Below are positions 1 through 26,120 of a stretch of DNA of 26,120 bases, piece after piece. Every line of letters starts with the position of its first letter. The stretch's first letter is position 1. Source of the DNA: Elysia marginata. Taxonomy: Eukaryota; Mollusca; Gastropoda; Plakobranchidae. The DNA is taken from assembly GCA_019649035.1 (NCBI GenBank), contig BMAT01011867.1:294343-320462 (forward strand). The letters run 5' to 3'. The notes beneath the pieces are model-generated. The model was not told the origin of the DNA and did no database searches. It saw only the letters and a list, made by a program, of their open reading frames with translations. Made by a program: the position numbers and the translations under genes.

Positions 1-36
1 CTGATATGGATGGCGACGGGCAGGTCAACTATGAAG
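1..36 (+). CDS. Calmodulin-type gene 1, penultimate exon (3' end only)
   Basis: This is the partial end of an EF-hand calcium-binding protein of the calmodulin family; the rest of the gene lies left of the window. The bases read (A)[11 protein letters not shown] in frame and stop after the first base of a Glu codon, where a good donor (g|GTAAGG) begins at 37. The peptide matches the fourth Ca2+-binding loop of calmodulin (usually [12 protein letters not shown]), with Met in place of the usual Ile at loop position 2. All visible ligand positions (D, D, D and the terminal E) are kept. The splice position and phase 1 match exon 4 of the calmodulin gene on the opposite strand, so the two are paralogues. 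With only 12 codons visible, another calmodulin-like protein cannot be excluded. Confidence 0.85.
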
Positions 37-767
37 GTAAGGCCCACCAGCGTTATATGAACAAAGAATGTATTGTATACGGCTGTTTTAGCATGTAAAT
101 GACATTTTGAATTTTTTAACTAGCAATTTTTAGTCAAAAGTTGTTTCTACAAGTATAAATTTAGTTGAAGGAAGTGTTAAAAAAACAGGTTGCCTTTTGG
201 CACATTCAAGTAATATTTAGAATAGGAGATATACAGCTAATGCTTATTATTGCTGTTTGGACAACCAAGTTATATTCATCAATGTTGCATCTGTAGTTCA
301 AACATGCTGAGCGAATTAATTATCTTTATTTATCAGCAAGGAAAGCTTGGTCTACTATACAACAAATGAAAGAAGGCAATATTTGACAAATGTAACCTGT
401 ATTAAAGCGTATGACTGGGACTTGACAGAATGATTTGATCCCGAACCATTACCTTAACTCTGCTGTTCGTGTAAAAGTGTTATCGTCAAATTGCATAAGC
501 AGTCTCTTCACTGAATGCGACTAGTGTTTTTCTCATTCATTTCTTTGTACTGCAGCATCCTAAAAAAAACACACAGTGAACTTTCCTCCCATTTCATTGC
601 GAGTCATTTTGATTTCTCTCTGAAGCCAATGCAAGTTACTTTGGTAAAGACCTGAAGATGATTCTGATGCGTCACTTCTAAAAGAAAGTTATGTACTTTT
701 ACAATTTTAGAAATTTTTTATGCTATTTTATTTCATCAAGATTTTTCCTATATTTATTCATTTCCAG

Positions 768-796
768 AGTTCGTGCGAATGATGACGACGAAATGA
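768..796 (+). CDS. Calmodulin-type gene 1, last coding exon (EFVRMMTTK-stop)
   Basis: A pyrimidine-rich stretch ending in TTTCCAG at 767 precedes AG TTC GTG CGA ATG ATG ACG ACG AAA TGA. Joined to the G at 36 it reads EFVRMMTTK-stop, the expected nine C-terminal residues of calmodulin (typical animal versions end EFVTMMTSK or EFVQMMTAK). Phe and the Met-Met pair, which belong to the C-lobe hydrophobic target-binding face, are kept. Thr143 is replaced by Arg, as in terminal exon A of the minus-strand gene. The intron is 731 bp (37-767). The 3' UTR follows; AATAAA at 1389-1394 and at 1716-1721 are possible polyadenylation signals, without proof of use. Confidence 0.88.
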
Positions 797-1388
797 GAGT
801 GGTCGTTCTCTAGCCCATGGGAGCGAGTTGTACAAAAGACAAGAGAGCTACAGTGAGACAGGAAAATACTCATAGCAAGAATATTTCTCATTAACTTTGT
901 TACTTAAACCCCTCCTTACTAGTAAAACACTTGGACAAGAAACAGATACTTTAGACCGGCAAAAATATGCATATGATTTGTTATTTGAGAAAAAGCAAAG
1001 CGTAAGATTATGTTTGGCCAATTTACATTTTTTCACTTATTATAATATTTATAGTGTTTATTCGGACTAATTCGAAAACTTTGCTTTATGTTGAAAATGT
1101 GTTCCAATCGATAATACTTTATTTTAAACTCACGTGTATCACATAAAATTAAGCCCTGAAAACTTGTGTGCGGGAATCAGGCTTAAAGGCTTTTGAAAGT
1201 ACGTCACTGCATGTACAATAGTTTGAGAGCTTCAAGAATTTATTTATAACGGGCCTATTTCTAATTTGATTGTTTTAATTAAACCATTTGTCGCATTTCA
1301 AGGACATTTGCTATAAATACAATAAGTTTGAACTTGCCTAAAATGCAATCTCAAAGAACTTTTATCTACATTAGTAATTATAACTGAG

Positions 1389-1394
1389 AATAAA
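1389..1394 (+). terminator. Candidate poly(A) signal of calmodulin-type gene 1
   Basis: AATAAA on the plus strand, 593 nt after the stop codon at 796. It is the first canonical hexamer I found downstream of that stop; another lies at 1716-1721. In AT-rich DNA the hexamer is common by chance, so this is only a candidate. Confidence 0.3.
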
Positions 1395-2654
1395 AAGCTT
1401 CTTATTTTAGACTTGTTTTCAAATTGCTTTAAGCGAACTCTGTCTATTTTCGATATTATGTGCATGTTCGCTGTTTTAATCCAAAAACTCTGTACGAGTG
1501 CTTTATTGTTTTTATACATCCTTATTTATTTTATCTATGTTGTAAATCAGAATAAGACTGGTAGTGTGAAAGGTTTGATGAAAATATCCCTGTTGCTCAT
1601 TTCCGTTCAAATATTATTGGTTTCTGTAAAATTCAATGTTGTTGAATGAATCTTTTTAAAAGTTTTTTGGGTCTCATTAAGAAAAAAAGTCATTGCGTTA
1701 AGTATGAGCTAGGATAATAAATGTTAACACATTAACTCATTGGGCTGCAGTTGAAAGGAATATCTGACAAACTATTGCAAACTCGTCCTAGCAAAAACAA
1801 TTTTACCCGTTGAACGTTTTTAAGTCTGCAATATAATTTATAAGCTGTATCATGCCTTGATTCACTCAACGTCACCATACATACGTTTCATTTTTCAACT
1901 TCATCAGTCCCAGATAAGTAAAACCTCTTTACTGTATGCTTTAAATTTGTATATGTTCAGGTAACATTGTTTACAAACATCTGGTTTGGAATCTGTTCGA
2001 ATTTCTTTTCCCGAATCGTTTAGTATTCTACTTTTAAAACCCTTGTTTATGTCACAGCAAATGGAAAACCAGAAAGAGCTCTTTTTAATGCTCTTTATTA
2101 TGCTTACGAAATCCATTTTACAAACTTTTATGTGTATAAAGTTCGAAAGATTTCCATATTTTTGTATTTTTTTTCTCCTTTTGATCTACATTTGCAAGAA
2201 TAAAATTTTATTCTAACAACCCTTTCAAGTCATAAAAAGTTGTTTTATACTACATCATTTTTTGTGTTTTGTGTGTATGAGAATAGATATGGAGAGCTGA
2301 AAAAAAAGCTACAGCTCATGATTTTAGACTTTAATAAAGGTTTCGTCCTGCTTGCGTTCCGCAGAGGTTTTAATCACAAGTATAGCTCCTTGAATCATTT
2401 CAGACCCAGAAATCACTGAAATTGTCAAGAGTTGAGTTGGTATTGGTGAGAAAAATATTAGAAAGTTCTTTTAAAAACTAATGTACATTTTGAACGACAA
2501 TTTCATAAAGCAGCGACAAGTTCTGATCAAAATTGAGCACTCAAGTTAAGAACCATTTCAGCGCTTGGAATTACATTGTACTTGTAATGGCAAAAGGTGA
2601 CTTTAAGTTTCTTTAGAGAAAAACAGGATTTCCATGCATAAAGCTCTGATTTGA

Positions 2655-3128
2655 AATATATTATAAATTAATGATTAATGTTAATTTATCATTCTCAATC
2701 TTTTGTTTCGAATTCCAAAACCCTTAATTTTATGAATGTTGTGTTCTTTGCGCTTACTCTTGCATTTGTAGACTAATACAAGTATTAATTTTTAATGGGT
2801 CCTGGGTGGGATAATCAAACAAAAGAGAACTCTAAGTAAGGATGTAGCTGGGAGGGGGGGTCATGTTTGGTTCATACACTAGACCATTCGAGCCGTTGAA
2901 ACCAGTGGTAATGCTAACTTTTGATGATGGTATTTTATATTCACATTGTTTTGTTTTTTGGGTTTTTTTTTGTCATTTCAGGCGATTTGTATAAAACATC
3001 ACAAAACTTCTATAGCAGGTACAAAGGACATTCATTCATAACGTTAAGGAATTAAGCATGCGGCCGTGTGAAGATATGAAAAAATATTGAGAATGATAAA
3101 TGAACTTAAATCATTTATAATATATTTT
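2655..3128. repeat. Imperfect inverted repeat (fold-back element)
   Basis: The left arm (about 2655-2699) and the reverse complement of the right arm (about 3086-3128) share an ATATATTATAAAT block and an AATTTATCATTCTCAAT-like block at matching spacing. Similarity appears to continue inward: CCTTAATTTTATGAATG near 2725-2741 resembles the complement of the sequence near 3035-3055. The loop is about 300 bp. This is the form of a decayed MITE or fold-back element. I could not define ends or a target-site duplication. Confidence 0.5.
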
Positions 3129-3299
3129 ATAAGAATGGAAAACTGCAACTATTAATGTTACATTGTGCAGAAAAACTTGAATGCCTGATTTTTATTCCCA
3201 GAAAAAAAAACATTTTAGCGTTTCTTTTCATATATATGCAATTCAAAGAAGCCCTTAAAAATCTTTTGCTCTCAGAACAAAGGTGAACTTTTATCGGAC

Positions 3300-3302
<3 letters not shown>

Positions 3303-3333
<31 letters not shown>
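3303..3333. repeat. (AAT)n microsatellite
   Basis: About ten uninterrupted TAA/AAT units. The small open frame across it, which encodes a poly-Asn run, is a product of the repeat and not a gene. Confidence 0.95.
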
Positions 3334-3335
<2 letters not shown>

Positions 3336-4876
3336 AATTGATTTTTATAACGCCTTACCCATACCAAACAGCCCAGAGCGCTTAACAATCACACAAATTT
3401 TATTCCGACAAAGACTCTCTAAAATTACCATTATTATAATTTACACTATGAATTCGAGCAGTATATCATGAGTTACGGGCACTTACTAGATTAAAGAAAG
3501 GAAGTGGAAATAAACATTAATATCCTTCCTATAAAAAAAGTTCTTCACAGCCATGTCACAGTAGAAAACGCAAATTCACCATTACTTGCGTTTCCCCCAT
3601 ATGTGTGAGAGATTGATAAACATAATTATGTCACGATGAACTTACGACCATGTCCTTAACTTAAATCTTCCTGTTTTTATCTGAAGCTTTAAGCCCAATT
3701 TTTTCACTCAACTTCCGGTGTTTGAGTCATGGCACTCATTAAGTTCCTAGGGTAACGAACCCGATACAGATAGCACAGTATAGTTGGTTTAAAAGCTGGA
3801 TTCCTCAACATTATAAATGTCTCGCATGAGTCTTAAGTCGCAAGGCTTAGTTTTGGGATATAGGCTTCCAAACTTTAGGGGGTGTTCAGCAGTAACATTT
3901 TTTTATTTTAGATATTGATGCTAAAAATATTTCTGAACAGTTTTCACACCTGGTGCATGTTCAAATTTTATGTTTTGTGAGTTACTTTAAATCGTTATGG
4001 TTACTAACGACTTTCCACCTTTATAGTTGTTTCAACTTCAAACCCAATTCTCTCACCGTCTGATATTTTACAAGTTTTAACCCTGCCGACTTCAAATAGT
4101 TGTGAGATTATACAGAAGTCTGATCCAGATTTTTCGTTTATTGCATTTGAAAGTACAGAAAAACAGCTTTTCTGTGATACCGGTATGTAACTACTTTCCA
4201 ATTTCTACTTAAGACTCATCTCAACTGGCTGCAAGACAAATGTGCATTAGCAACGAAGAAGTAAGAACACAAAAAGAAAATCTTGAGTTGTAAAAATATT
4301 TTAATTAATAACTTGAAAAGTTATCTTTTTACCAACAAACAATTTTCTTAAATAAAAAATACAGTAATAATCTGATATCAAAAGCAGAGTTTGTTTATAA
4401 ACAAGAAGTAAAAAGTAATATAAACAAGAGTAGAGTGGATTTGGTACATATTTGTATTAAGCGACGCTAGACAGGTCGTAAAAACTTTTATCTTTTGAAA
4501 ACTTTAAAAGAATTCTAAAAGGTATCACATGCTGTGCTTATGTATAAACGCACTTGATCATTAACTAATAGGCCTAATACAGCCCAGAAACTCTTGTCCT
4601 TCAAAAATTCTCAATCAACCCTTAAATATTACATTCTAGTGAAAATATTGCTAATGTTTCAAATGAGAGAGCAAATGATAAGGAGCAGTAACAAGAGCTT
4701 TTGTTCTTTATGTTACTACACTGGGAAAAGACCACCCAAAATCGATGAAAATTTTGATGAAAAGATGAAATGACAAGGGGAGTCTGTGATCCCGCGTCGG
4801 TTGCTGCTGTAAGGCTTGCCGGGTGAAAGTATACAGTGATGATTTGCAGGTTTGCTCAACTACATGCTCTTAACGT

Positions 4877-20327
<15,451 letters not shown>

Positions 20328-20640
20328 TGTGATTCTGTTGTGTAGGTGTTAACTTGCGGAAGGAAAGAACAGTTTACTGTGTGAAACCCACGAATTCACT
20401 GACGCTCTGAGAGTCCACGTAAGGAAAGAGGTATTCTTCTGTCACTAGGAAGCGAGAACCGAACGAACCGTGTCAACTGCTATGGGACAAGTGAAGCTAT
20501 GCGGGTAGGGGGCCTAAGTTTTAGCACGTCATTCTGTCGCAGCGGGTCAGACTGATCGGCCGGAATCGCGGAGTTGTTTAGGGAATTATGAAGTGGAGCC
20601 AAAACGTGGGTCCAAATATCGCATTTATATATTTTGTAAA
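20328..20640 (-). promoter_or_regulatory. Calmodulin gene 2 leader and probable promoter
   Basis: Immediately upstream of the start codon the sequence is richer in GC and CpG than the rest of the window (notably about 20340-20580). On the minus strand TATATAAA lies at 20624-20631, about 300 bp above the ATG, which would place the start of transcription near 20595-20600 and give a 5' UTR of about 270 nt. A CRE-like TGACGTG lies at 20525-20531 (minus strand), but downstream of that start. If transcription instead begins nearer 20450, the CRE would be upstream and the TATA irrelevant. I cannot choose between these from sequence. Confidence 0.45.
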
Positions 20641-20754
20641 TTCTGGAAGTAGGCTTGTATGTCGCATTGCGGCGGCTCTAGGCGATTCTGATTGTTGTTC
20701 ATCTAGCTAGTTACAAGTTGCTGTCTGTAACCAGCTTGCACGACTGAGCATAGG

Positions 20755-20769
20755 TCTCATTTCACTCGG
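20755..20769. repeat. SINE target-site duplication, left copy
   Basis: TCTCATTTCACTCGG, identical to 21024-21038. Confidence 0.95.
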
Positions 20770-21023
20770 GGGGCCTAGATAGCTCAGTTGGTAGTGGCTT
20801 CGCTCCGTGGCTAAGAGGTCGCGGGTTCGAAACACAGCCGAGCAATCCGGGCCCCTACTGGTTGGGTCGGTGTCAGTACATGTATAATGTGACCGGCTGA
20901 GGCTAAGTCATGGTATCCCCGCTAGTCTCTGGGTGGCAGCCCGTAAATTGTCATTGGGACCCAGGCCCTGAGAGCACCTTTGAAGTGGAATTGGGCTTGT
21001 AAAAATACCCTTCAATCAATCAA
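20770..21023 (+). mobile_element. tRNA-derived SINE
   Basis: This is a 254-bp element with a tRNA-like head: box A TAGCTCAGTTGG (20780-20791) and box B GGTTCGAAAC (20824-20833), separated as in a tRNA gene. The unrelated body follows, and the 3' end carries a short CAAT/AATC repeat (TTCAATCAATCAAT). It is flanked by a perfect 15-bp direct repeat, showing insertion by target-primed reverse transcription. It has no coding capacity and would depend on a partner LINE. The intact duplication indicates a recent insertion. The insertion lies only about 140 bp upstream of the putative TATA box of the calmodulin gene. Confidence 0.93.
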
Positions 21024-21038
21024 TCTCATTTCACTCGG
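21024..21038. repeat. SINE target-site duplication, right copy
   Basis: TCTCATTTCACTCGG, identical to 20755-20769, directly after the CAAT tail of the SINE. Confidence 0.95.
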
Positions 21039-21902
21039 CTTTGTCTTCAAGTTACCTTGAACAATAACAGGATAGAGGACGGGGTAGTGAAGGGTTGAAA
21101 AGTTTGTGGGAGGGCAAACTGCATTACAAGCGTGAGATATTTTTAATTGTATTGAAACTTGCCTAAATCCAATTGTTTTCAATTTTGATACCCCTTGTAA
21201 TAATGTCTCATATGGTGCTAAAAATCTTGATGGAACATTAAAATGAAAGATAAAAAAAACTCCGACCGCCAATTTAAGAGCACTAACCAGAGGAAAAAGA
21301 ATTAATAAAAGGAAAAATCGTCATAGTCATTTCAACTGACCTTGTCCAAAGTTAATTGGGCCGACATTCAAGTTGGTTAGGAAATATACATTGAGCTTAG
21401 TTTACACCATGTTAACGGCCCTAAGGCATTGCGTTGGAACAGGCGGGACAGTGACTCCGCTTATGTGTTGCCCTTGACAACGCGACGCTGTTGTAGCGCT
21501 TCGCTGCTGTAGTGGTTACGACTGACTTGTCATAGGGTTCACTTTGCTTCTCAAGTTCCTGGGTAGTCCACCTGTCCACATGACTGTGTAGGTCTACATT
21601 CCCATGTCTAAACTTGTAGAGAAACAGTTGAACACTATTCAACCTTGTAACCTGCATTTCTGCCATACTACCTTATTGGGTATTATTTTAAATGGTATAC
21701 TTCGCTTAGTCTTTCTAAACTGTATAATATATATGCTTTACTACTGCTTGTTTCCTATCACAGAATAAATTACGCTTACAAATAACGTCCCATAACAAAC
21801 AAAGATGATTTCGTCGTTAAATTTCGCTTTAGTGGCAAACATGTTGCTTTGGGGGTTAAAGAAGATCGATAATGATATTATAGGCTTTGGCTCTAACTGC
21901 CT

Positions 21903-21936
21903 CCCCCCCCCCACACACACACACACACACGCGCGC
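21903..21936. repeat. C-run, (CA)n, (CG)n compound repeat
   Basis: About ten C followed by about nine CA units and three CG units. The alternating purine-pyrimidine part (about 21912-21936) is of the type that can adopt Z-DNA. Confidence 0.9.
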
Positions 21937-22731
21937 ACCTCCAGATTAGTTAAAATCATTATTATGGCAACGAATTTTTGTTTAAATATTTTTTTTTAAA
22001 GTAGACATCTAAGATGAAGAATATCAAAAGTAATATTAAAGACGGGTTATAATTACCCCTGCCCCTAGTTCCCCGTGTAGATGGTCTTTATTGTGCTTCC
22101 CTACCAACACCATTGTTATCTTTTCTTTGGGTCAATTAAAAAAAATTGGATGTGTTTAAGATAATACCTTGAAGAGTAAATAATGAATTAGACTTGTCTT
22201 TTAAAAGATTCGATGTAAAACTTATCAGTTTAATGTACGTAAGGTACGATAGCGAGTCGGTGTTTGGTTGCAATATGTTTTTTTTAATTTCTGACACTTC
22301 AAATGGGCCGATCTCCGATTACATTTAGACCATGGTATATTATGCCTTTCTGCCACTTTTCTTCTTTTTTACAACGATTTCGAGACCTGTTAGAAACAAG
22401 TCACAAAGTTTGTATACTTACACATTTTGCCTAATATAAACCCAAGAAAGAACAAGTTTATTCGCCATTAACCAACCTCTCTTACATCCAACGACCATGA
22501 TGTGACTTGTAAGGGTTAAGAATTTTTAATTTTATTAATTTCGCTCTTTCTAAAAATTATCCTTGGCTGCTTTCATAACTATTGATATCATTATTAATAT
22601 ATATCTCCTCAAGAGTTTCCTTACAGATTTCTTTGTCATTATCTAGCGCGTATTAAGAATAGGCCTATATGTAAGCTTAATTATTATTTTTTTTAATAAA
22701 CCAGTCCATAGCTTCAGTAAAGATCCGTTAC

Positions 22732-22735
22732 NNNN
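22732..22735. other. Run of four N
   Basis: Four undetermined bases immediately before a C-run; an assembly or consensus ambiguity. The local sequence should be treated with care. Confidence 0.99.
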
Positions 22736-24487
22736 CCCCCTTTTTCCACTCGACAATTTTGTAATGCGATGCTTTGAGTTTTACAATGTCAGGCCTCACC
22801 TATAAATTTGTTTTGACTATTTTAATGATATTGGGATGGCATTTCTATCCAGCAGAAGTTTGCTGAATAGATCTATGTTGTTTTAAGGCCTTTTTTGACT
22901 GCTGTATCGCATTGGAAGTGCTCATGCCTTTCTTCATCCAAGCGCACCAGATTTACAATGGAAGACAGTAGGTCTTCATTCTAGGTCCCATGTTTCTTCA
23001 TGGCCGTCGTGTGTAAAGTCCAGTTTTGAAATGCGTGTACATGTAGGCCTACTGGATTTTGGACTTTTCTTCTCTTAGAACTTCACCAAGCACTCAGTTA
23101 TGTCTCTTTCTCTTTTCCTTGGCCAGAGTCTCGAAATTGTTGACTACACCTATCTCTTGTAGACGGTCCAGCATTTAGTAATTTCATTCTTGACTTGTTT
23201 GTTTTCGCGTTTTTTTCTTTAGGTTAATCAGTACTCTTGCTTGTGTCGGGTTTTTTTTTATCCGTAGACAATTTTTATTATCGTAACATATAATTCTGAG
23301 CATTTGTTGAAAAAAAGAAGAAAAAAATTTATTTTGATGAGCTAAAGGTCTTACACAAGAAAAACACTGTAACTTATAAGTAAACCACAAAAGCTTATTA
23401 ATTCTGAATAAAAGACTAGAGGCAAAAATGACATGGTGGAGCTGCTGTAATCACAGGAGAGACAAGAACGTGCTTGATGAGCTTTTAGTTTTACCTTACT
23501 GGTGACAGATTATCACAGATTTCAATTCAAATTAATATAGTAAGCTAATGGTTTTAACCCTCTGAGGTGGCGGGTTCTACTAAAAAAGAAAAACATTTTT
23601 ATTGAACAGTGTTTATGCATGTAATTAGTGACATGATGAGAAACTATGCGTAGAAATTTTTTTTCTCTGAGACGTGTCGCCATCTTCTTAGCATCGGTTT
23701 GCGCAGCAGCAGCATCGTTGCATACATACAAGAACTTAACTTCAGGTTTTAGATTGACTTTTTATGGCTTGGGGTAAAGAAGATCAGAGGGAGGAGGGGG
23801 GGGCAGTTCTTTGACTGTTTGAATTGTTCGATTTCACTGTGTTAAACTTAAAGATGACTATTTCATGAAGACGGTACCCATTATGGGTTTTACCGCCAAC
23901 GCTATTTCATGTTTCACTATGAAAGTGATAAACATTTGAAGATTTATTTCATTATGAACAATGTGTGTTAAAGCAAAATGATTTTTTCATAACTACGTAA
24001 TGACGGTTTGTCTAATGGTGAAAGAACTCTTACAATAGACTTTATGTTTGTAGGAAAACTTATTTACCACTGGAAAAGAATCCTACTCCTGAGTCTATAT
24101 TTAAGTTCAAAGGCGTTAGAAGCCGAAAACTTCTATTGAAGCTTCAGTGTGCGGTACTATCGCTCAAATCAAGCAAGTTAATTAAAAATTGTTGGTTGGT
24201 TTGTCATATATGCTCTCATATTAGACTCGCGCCCTTTTCCACCTTCATTTTGGCCTACTTTGCCTTCAGTCTATTCTTTTCGCGTGTCATGATCGTCAAG
24301 GCCTAATTCTTCAGCAATAAAATACTCTACATTTTCATGAACACACCAACGAACACAGGCACGCCAGAGCAAGCTTCATGCGAAAATGGTAAGAAAATGA
24401 AGGCTAGGAATTCTACAGTTCTAGTAGTGACAATAGTGTGTAACCAGTAGCGCTGAAAACCATAGTGAAATCATTTTTGTAGCGGAA

Positions 24488-24577
24488 TCTCTCTCTCTCT
24501 CTCTGTCTCTCTCTCTTAATCTCTCTCTCTCTCTGTCTCTATCTCTCTCTCCTACCTCCCCCCCCCCCTTTCTCTCA
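24488..24577. repeat. Interrupted (CT)n microsatellite with C-run
   Basis: CT repeats with TCTG and TTAA interruptions, ending in a run of C at about 24557-24568. Confidence 0.9.
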
Positions 24578-25170
24578 TTCTTGTACCGCTATACATATAA
24601 CTATATGATATAAAATGAGACTTCAAAAAATCCTCTGCTATAGAACGTAGATTTTAGAGCTTTACTGGATTTTTTAGATGCAACTTGATTTGGTTTTTGG
24701 CGGAGTGGTTTTTTTATGTCATTGTAGTCAAAACAAAAAAAAATTAGTCTAATTTATTCTGTTGTCCGTCTGATGCGACAATGCCAACCCTCTTAAAGTC
24801 TAAAGAATTTCATAAATTGGTTCTGCATCATGCACTTTACAATTATTTTCTGTCACAGAGTTAACACTGGGATAAAAAGTTGTGCATGTTTTTAGCTTAA
24901 CTATTTGACTGTTTGTCTTTCTTTTTTTTTCATCCTGGATGCCTATAATTATGAAGATTTTGTCCAAAGTCTTTTTTGTTTGTTTTAGATCTAACTTGAG
25001 GTGTTAAACATAATGACAGTGATACTGATTATAAGAAACAAGACTCGAAATTATTTAAACTTTTTTTTCTATTTGGCAGTTGGCTGCTGATTCAAAAGTG
25101 GTCACTTAAATAGCATTTAAGGCTACATAGGATCTAAACTGTAGGTTCAGTTTTAGGTGAAGAAGAAGAG

Positions 25171-25191
25171 TGAGCGAGCGAGAGAGAGAGA

Positions 25192-25233
<42 letters not shown>
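25171..25233. repeat. (GA)n microsatellite
   Basis: About 60 bp of GA units with one GAGGGAG interruption. The Leu/Ser frame on the other strand is an artefact. Confidence 0.95.
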
Positions 25234-25236
<3 letters not shown>

Positions 25237-26051
25237 TATGACGACGGTATAAGACTGTGTTGTGTCAGAAAATTTACATCACATTTTAGAAGAAAGAAAA
25301 CAGGATGGTTATACAAATTAGGGACAAGTAGAGTGAAGAGAGGTGGGGAAGAGGTTTTATATTTTACTTCTACTAAGAATTTGGCAAGGGGAGAAGGAAG
25401 AGAAAGAGGAACAGAAGACACGGAGAGGGGCAAGGGGGTGTAAGTACATGTCATTATTTCAGATAGATAGTTATGTCAAAAACTCATGATTACAATGTCA
25501 AATAAAGAGTTCAAAGTGGTTGCAGCACTCTTCAGAAAAATAATCATGAGGGCATAAACTAATTTCGGCACAGTCAAAAAGATAAATTTTAATAACGTTG
25601 CGTTACAAACCCTCCAATTTGATTATGTCCCTGAGTTTTTACTTTCAATGCAAAGGCATGCCGTATAAATTAAAAAGGCTGCAATCCGTTTAAACGAACG
25701 AGGGTGATGGCTTCTACAATATAAATAAAGAGAGGTAGAGGTAACTAACTACCTATCGAGTTCGGTATTGGGCCTACCCAAAACACCTTGATCAGTTGAT
25801 CTTTAAAATTGTATAAGAATAAGCTACTTGGTGTTGAACTGCACAAGGGTTCCATAAAAATAATAACAAGGAGCCTGATTAACGCCACTTTTCTAATGTT
25901 GAACCATTTTTACGTGTAACATGTGACTTTGTGTTTTTTAAAGATAACATCGAAACGTGCAGTCGTTTCATCCTTTATTAATTTCAGTCCGCACAACGGG
26001 AAGTCATTTTTTTGTCATGTACTGATATTGGTTTTCATTTTTTTTTTAATC

Positions 26052-26114
26052 CCCTGAGTCGCAGATGAATAAGCGAGCTGGCGCCCTGAGTCGAAGATGA
26101 ATAAGCGAGCGAAC
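26052..26114. repeat. 32-bp tandem repeat at window end
   Basis: Two units with period 32 beginning at 26052 and 26084. The shared part (CCCTGAGTCG, then AGATGAATAAGCGAGC) runs 27 bases with one mismatch (C/A). The array may continue past the window edge. Confidence 0.85.
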
Positions 26115-26120
26115 AAAAAC

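Larger units (their letters stand above)
797..4876. other. Intergenic / 3'-UTR interval between convergent calmodulin genes
   Basis: I see no convincing gene in this AT-rich stretch. It must hold the 3' UTR and polyadenylation site of the plus-strand gene on the left, and the 3' UTR of the minus-strand gene on the right if exon C is used. On the minus strand, AATAAA at 4137-4142 and ATTAAA at 4300-4305 are possible poly(A) signals for exon C. A fold-back repeat and an (AAT)n microsatellite are listed separately. Open frames of 60-78 codons here look like chance: no domain, no codon bias, no splice partners. Confidence 0.6.
21039..26120. other. Intergenic region upstream of calmodulin gene 2
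   Basis: I found no gene here that I can support. A minus-strand frame at 21421-21666 (81 codons, ending SHCPACSNAMP) has higher GC than its surroundings and a minus-strand frame at 23094-23174 (MLDRLQEIGVVNNFETLAKE...) looks coding-like, but both are short, unrecognised and lack splice partners; they could be fragments of old repeats. Simple repeats and a run of N are listed separately. Confidence 0.55.

Noticed and set aside
1474..1492. Possible fourth last exon on the minus strand (CAG then AGTTTTTGGATTAA, reading EFLD-stop)
   Set aside because: Lacks the Met-Met pair and all further likeness; a short match of this kind is expected by chance.
4385..4460. Plus-strand CAG followed by an EFVYKQ reading
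   Set aside because: Weak pyrimidine tract, no Met-Met pair, 23-codon tail without likeness; not taken as another last exon of gene 1.
20770..20845. Functional tRNA gene at the box A/box B block
   Set aside because: Acceptor pairing is poor and the block is the head of a 254-bp element with target-site duplications, so it is a SINE.
23094..23174. 26-residue minus-strand frame MLDRLQEIGVVNNFETLAKE...
   Set aside because: Looks protein-like but is short, preceded directly by a stop and followed by frame breaks; not assignable to any family by eye.

Overview
The window is animal nuclear DNA. Coding is carried by short exons with GT-AG junctions inside long AT-rich introns, with many (CT)n, (TATC)n, (GTA)n and (AAT)n microsatellites, tRNA-derived SINEs and inverted-repeat elements, and no operon-like packing. 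The calmodulin sequence, the recurring TAGGCCTA-type palindromes and the microsatellite style suggest a lophotrochozoan, most likely a mollusc and perhaps a gastropod. That assignment is an inference.

Only two genes can be supported, and both belong to the calmodulin family. They converge tail to tail. (1) At 1-796 (+) is the 3' end of a calmodulin-type gene: the end of EF-hand 4 (1-36), a 731-bp intron, and a last exon (768-796) encoding EFVRMMTTK-stop. (2) At 20327 down to 4877 (-) is a complete second calmodulin gene. Its exons are: the start codon alone (20325-20327), an 11.3-kb intron 1, exon 2 (8990-9020, 31 nt), exon 3 (8544-8687, 144 nt) and exon 4 (7201-7443, 243 nt). These are followed by three separate candidate last exons, each with its own splice acceptor and stop and all in the same phase: A (6587-6615, EFVRMMTAQ), B (5761-5804, EFQIMMIKKDYDSY) and C (4877-4905, EFVKMMTSK). 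The three would give proteins of 149, 154 and 149 residues that are identical up to Glu139 and differ only at the extreme C-terminus of the C-lobe. This apparent alternative-last-exon cassette is the most interesting feature of the window.

Layout. 1-796: 3' end of the + gene. 797-4876: intergenic or 3'-UTR sequence between the convergent genes, holding a fold-back repeat (about 2655-3128) and an (AAT)n tract. 4877-7200: the three terminal exons and the spacers between them, including an antisense orphan ORF at 5398-5757. 7201-9020: exons 4, 3 and 2; the intron between exons 4 and 3 holds a 39-bp tandem duplication and a 434-bp element with terminal inverted repeats. 9021-20324: intron 1, rich in microsatellites, with a tRNA-Asn-like SINE head and a coding-like, frame-broken fragment near 15.6 kb. 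20325 to about 20640: start codon, 5' leader and likely promoter. 20755-21038: a SINE with a perfect 15-bp target-site duplication just upstream of the promoter. 21039-26120: apparently intergenic DNA with simple repeats, a 4-base N run and a 32-bp tandem repeat at the window end.
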